Both the position numbers and the translations under genes were made by a program. The notes beneath the pieces are model-generated. The model saw nothing but the letters and a program-made list of their open reading frames with translations, searched no databases and was not told the origin of the DNA. A stretch of DNA of 64,000 nt from Methanolobus profundi (GTDB lineage Archaea; Halobacteriota; Methanosarcinia; Methanosarcinales; Methanosarcinaceae), in contig NZ_FOUJ01000001.1 in assembly GCF_900114835.1 (NCBI RefSeq), positions 682,001 through 746,000 of the forward strand, read 5' to 3'. Below, one piece after another: positions 63,372 through 64,000 of the stretch. How positions within the stretch are numbered: position 1 is the first letter of the stretch; every line of letters starts with the position of its first letter.

Positions 63372-64000
63372 TTTACTTCTCCGAGCAGCACCAGTGTCTT
63401 CTTTCTCCAGTCGTTGATCCTTGACTCTGAGAGACCCAGGGTATCCGAGAGTTGACTGATGTTCTTCTGGTTCTCTGTTGCCTTCAGGAAATCGCCCAGG
63501 GTTGAAATGGACCTTGCCTTAAAAAGCGCTGCGATCTCCGGACCAATTCCAACTATCTCTATTATATCTGTCTTCAGTGTGATTATCGGATGTCTCACAC
63601 GGATGTCAGGCGTATATGGCAATGGGTCCGGTCCCGGCAGACAGGAGAGTCCCGGTGATGGCGGACATGCTATATACGGTGAAGGAGGGCAGGATAGCAT
63701 TGGTGATGGCGGACAGATGAAGTCCGGTGCAGGCGGGCAGATGAATGGAGCTGGCGGGCATGCGAAGTGTGGTGATGGCGGACATATCAGATGAGGTGAT
63801 GGTGGACAGATGAAAGGAGCTATCCAGCATGTGATCGGACATGTGACCGCAGTACCAATACCAACAGCAGCAAACGCATTGATGATACTTGCTCTCCAGC
63901 GTGAATAGTGTGGGTTCGCAGCATAGAGATCATCAAGTGAATCAAGAACTGCATCCCGCATATCGCTGAAATCGGAACTTGATACCAGATGTGTTGTAAG
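63368..64000 (-). CDS. Cys-Pro-Pro repeat protein, probable radical-SAM substrate (5' end beyond window)
   Basis: Counting from the internal ATG at 63961, 197 residues. Residues 25-40 are hydrophobic (IINAFAAVGIGTAV), then cysteines at 41 and 45, then eight repeats beginning at Cys 52, 60, 68, 75, 83, 91, 99 and 107. The pattern is CPP(S/A)P plus two or three variable residues, the last decayed to CLPGP. After a Pro-rich hinge, residues ~130-197 form a helix-hairpin-helix-like domain (IVGIGPEIAALFKARSISTL). The frame stays open upstream of 63961 to the window edge and ATG 63961 has no Shine-Dalgarno, so the N-terminus probably lies outside. Not a family I recognise; a modified-peptide precursor or metal-binding scaffold is inferred from the adjacent enzyme. 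Confidence 0.75.
   Translation of the reverse strand, partial: LTTHLVSSSDFSDMRDAVLDSLDDLYAANPHYSRWRASIINAFAAVGIGTAVTCPITCWIAPFICPPSPHLICPPSPHFACPPAPFICPPAPDFICPPSPMLSCPPSPYIACPPSPGLSCLPGPDPLPYTPDIRVRHPIITLKTDIIEIVGIGPEIAALFKARSISTLGDFLKATENQKNISQLSDTLGLSESRINDWRKKTLVLLGEVK
63629..63808 (-). repeat. In-frame 24-bp tandem repeat encoding CPP(S/A)P units
   Basis: Eight imperfect units of 24 bases, one of them 21 bases, inside the Cys-Pro repeat gene. On the plus strand the recurring core is GGTGATGGCGGACA. Length changes are in multiples of three, so the frame is kept. Confidence 0.8.

Noticed and set aside
63629-63808. CRISPR-like array of about 24-base repeats
   Set aside because: Units are adjacent without unique spacers, vary in sequence, keep frame and encode CPP(S/A)P; this is a coding repeat.

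Overview
The window is from a methanogenic archaeon, most likely a methylotrophic member of the Methanosarcinaceae (Methanolobus/Methanococcoides-like; the genus is inferred). The evidence is a methanogenesis-marker-8 family protein (DUF2099), an FmdE-family protein, a CbiZ corrinoid amidohydrolase, a CooC-type ATPase, a 2-oxoacid:ferredoxin oxidoreductase with fused beta-gamma subunit, PGF-CTERM-type surface anchors, archaeal TATA boxes with short or absent leaders, and many PAS/GAF histidine kinases. No rRNA, tRNA, CRISPR array or insertion sequence was seen. Coding density is high and base composition is moderately AT-rich.

Layout. (1) 1-5066, minus strand: a BtuFCD-like corrinoid importer with cbiZ, preceded by an ArsR regulator; together they look like a corrinoid salvage unit. 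(2) 5541-14306, plus strand: SAM methyltransferase, CooC-type ATPase with a CxC motif, a surface-anchored protein and two complete FecBCD-type importers whose binding proteins are unusually cysteine-rich. This looks like uptake and handling of a metal or metal-cofactor of unknown identity. (3) 14347-20332, minus strand: a complete Opp/Dpp/Nik-type importer behind an fmdE-like gene. (4) 20545-30773: mixed genes, including flavoproteins, a PaaK-type ligase with the DUF2099 gene, thioesterase, a tiny membrane protein with a structured 3' region, a histidine kinase, a JAMM protease, malic enzyme, and a DUF92 membrane protein fused to a polyprenol-kinase-like half. (5) 31126-36236: XRE-cupin regulator, medium-chain acyl-CoA synthetase and VorDA(BC), a branched-chain acyl-CoA/2-oxoacid module. 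(6) 36348-61320: thioredoxin-like protein, phosphoglycerate mutase, NudC, three more histidine kinases, secreted proteins, a second XRE-cupin/acyl-CoA-synthetase/thioesterase module, HyuA-like protein, sirtuin, pirin, Hsp20, LysA-like decarboxylase, subtilase, YjbQ, HIT protein and SfsA. (7) 61321-62021: a non-coding stretch with dispersed short motifs and an inverted pair of GC-rich hairpins. (8) 62022-64000, minus strand, running off the right edge: the most striking locus. A radical-SAM/SPASM enzyme with a PqqD-like N-terminal region overlaps by four bases a gene for a protein with eight consecutive Cys-Pro-Pro-(Ser/Ala)-Pro-type repeats and a C-terminal helix-hairpin-helix-like domain. This looks like an uncharacterised RiPP or peptide-crosslinking system.

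Working picture: the left third is dominated by import of corrinoid, metal-chelate and peptide- or nickel-type substrates, which fits a methylotrophic methanogen's demand for cobalt, nickel and iron cofactors. The centre handles acyl-CoA and 2-oxoacid chemistry under XRE-cupin regulators. The rest is sensing, secreted proteins and housekeeping. Start codons were chosen by Shine-Dalgarno position, operon overlap and family length; where a longer in-frame start exists this is stated. Functional names come from recognised motifs and family resemblance read by eye, without a database search.
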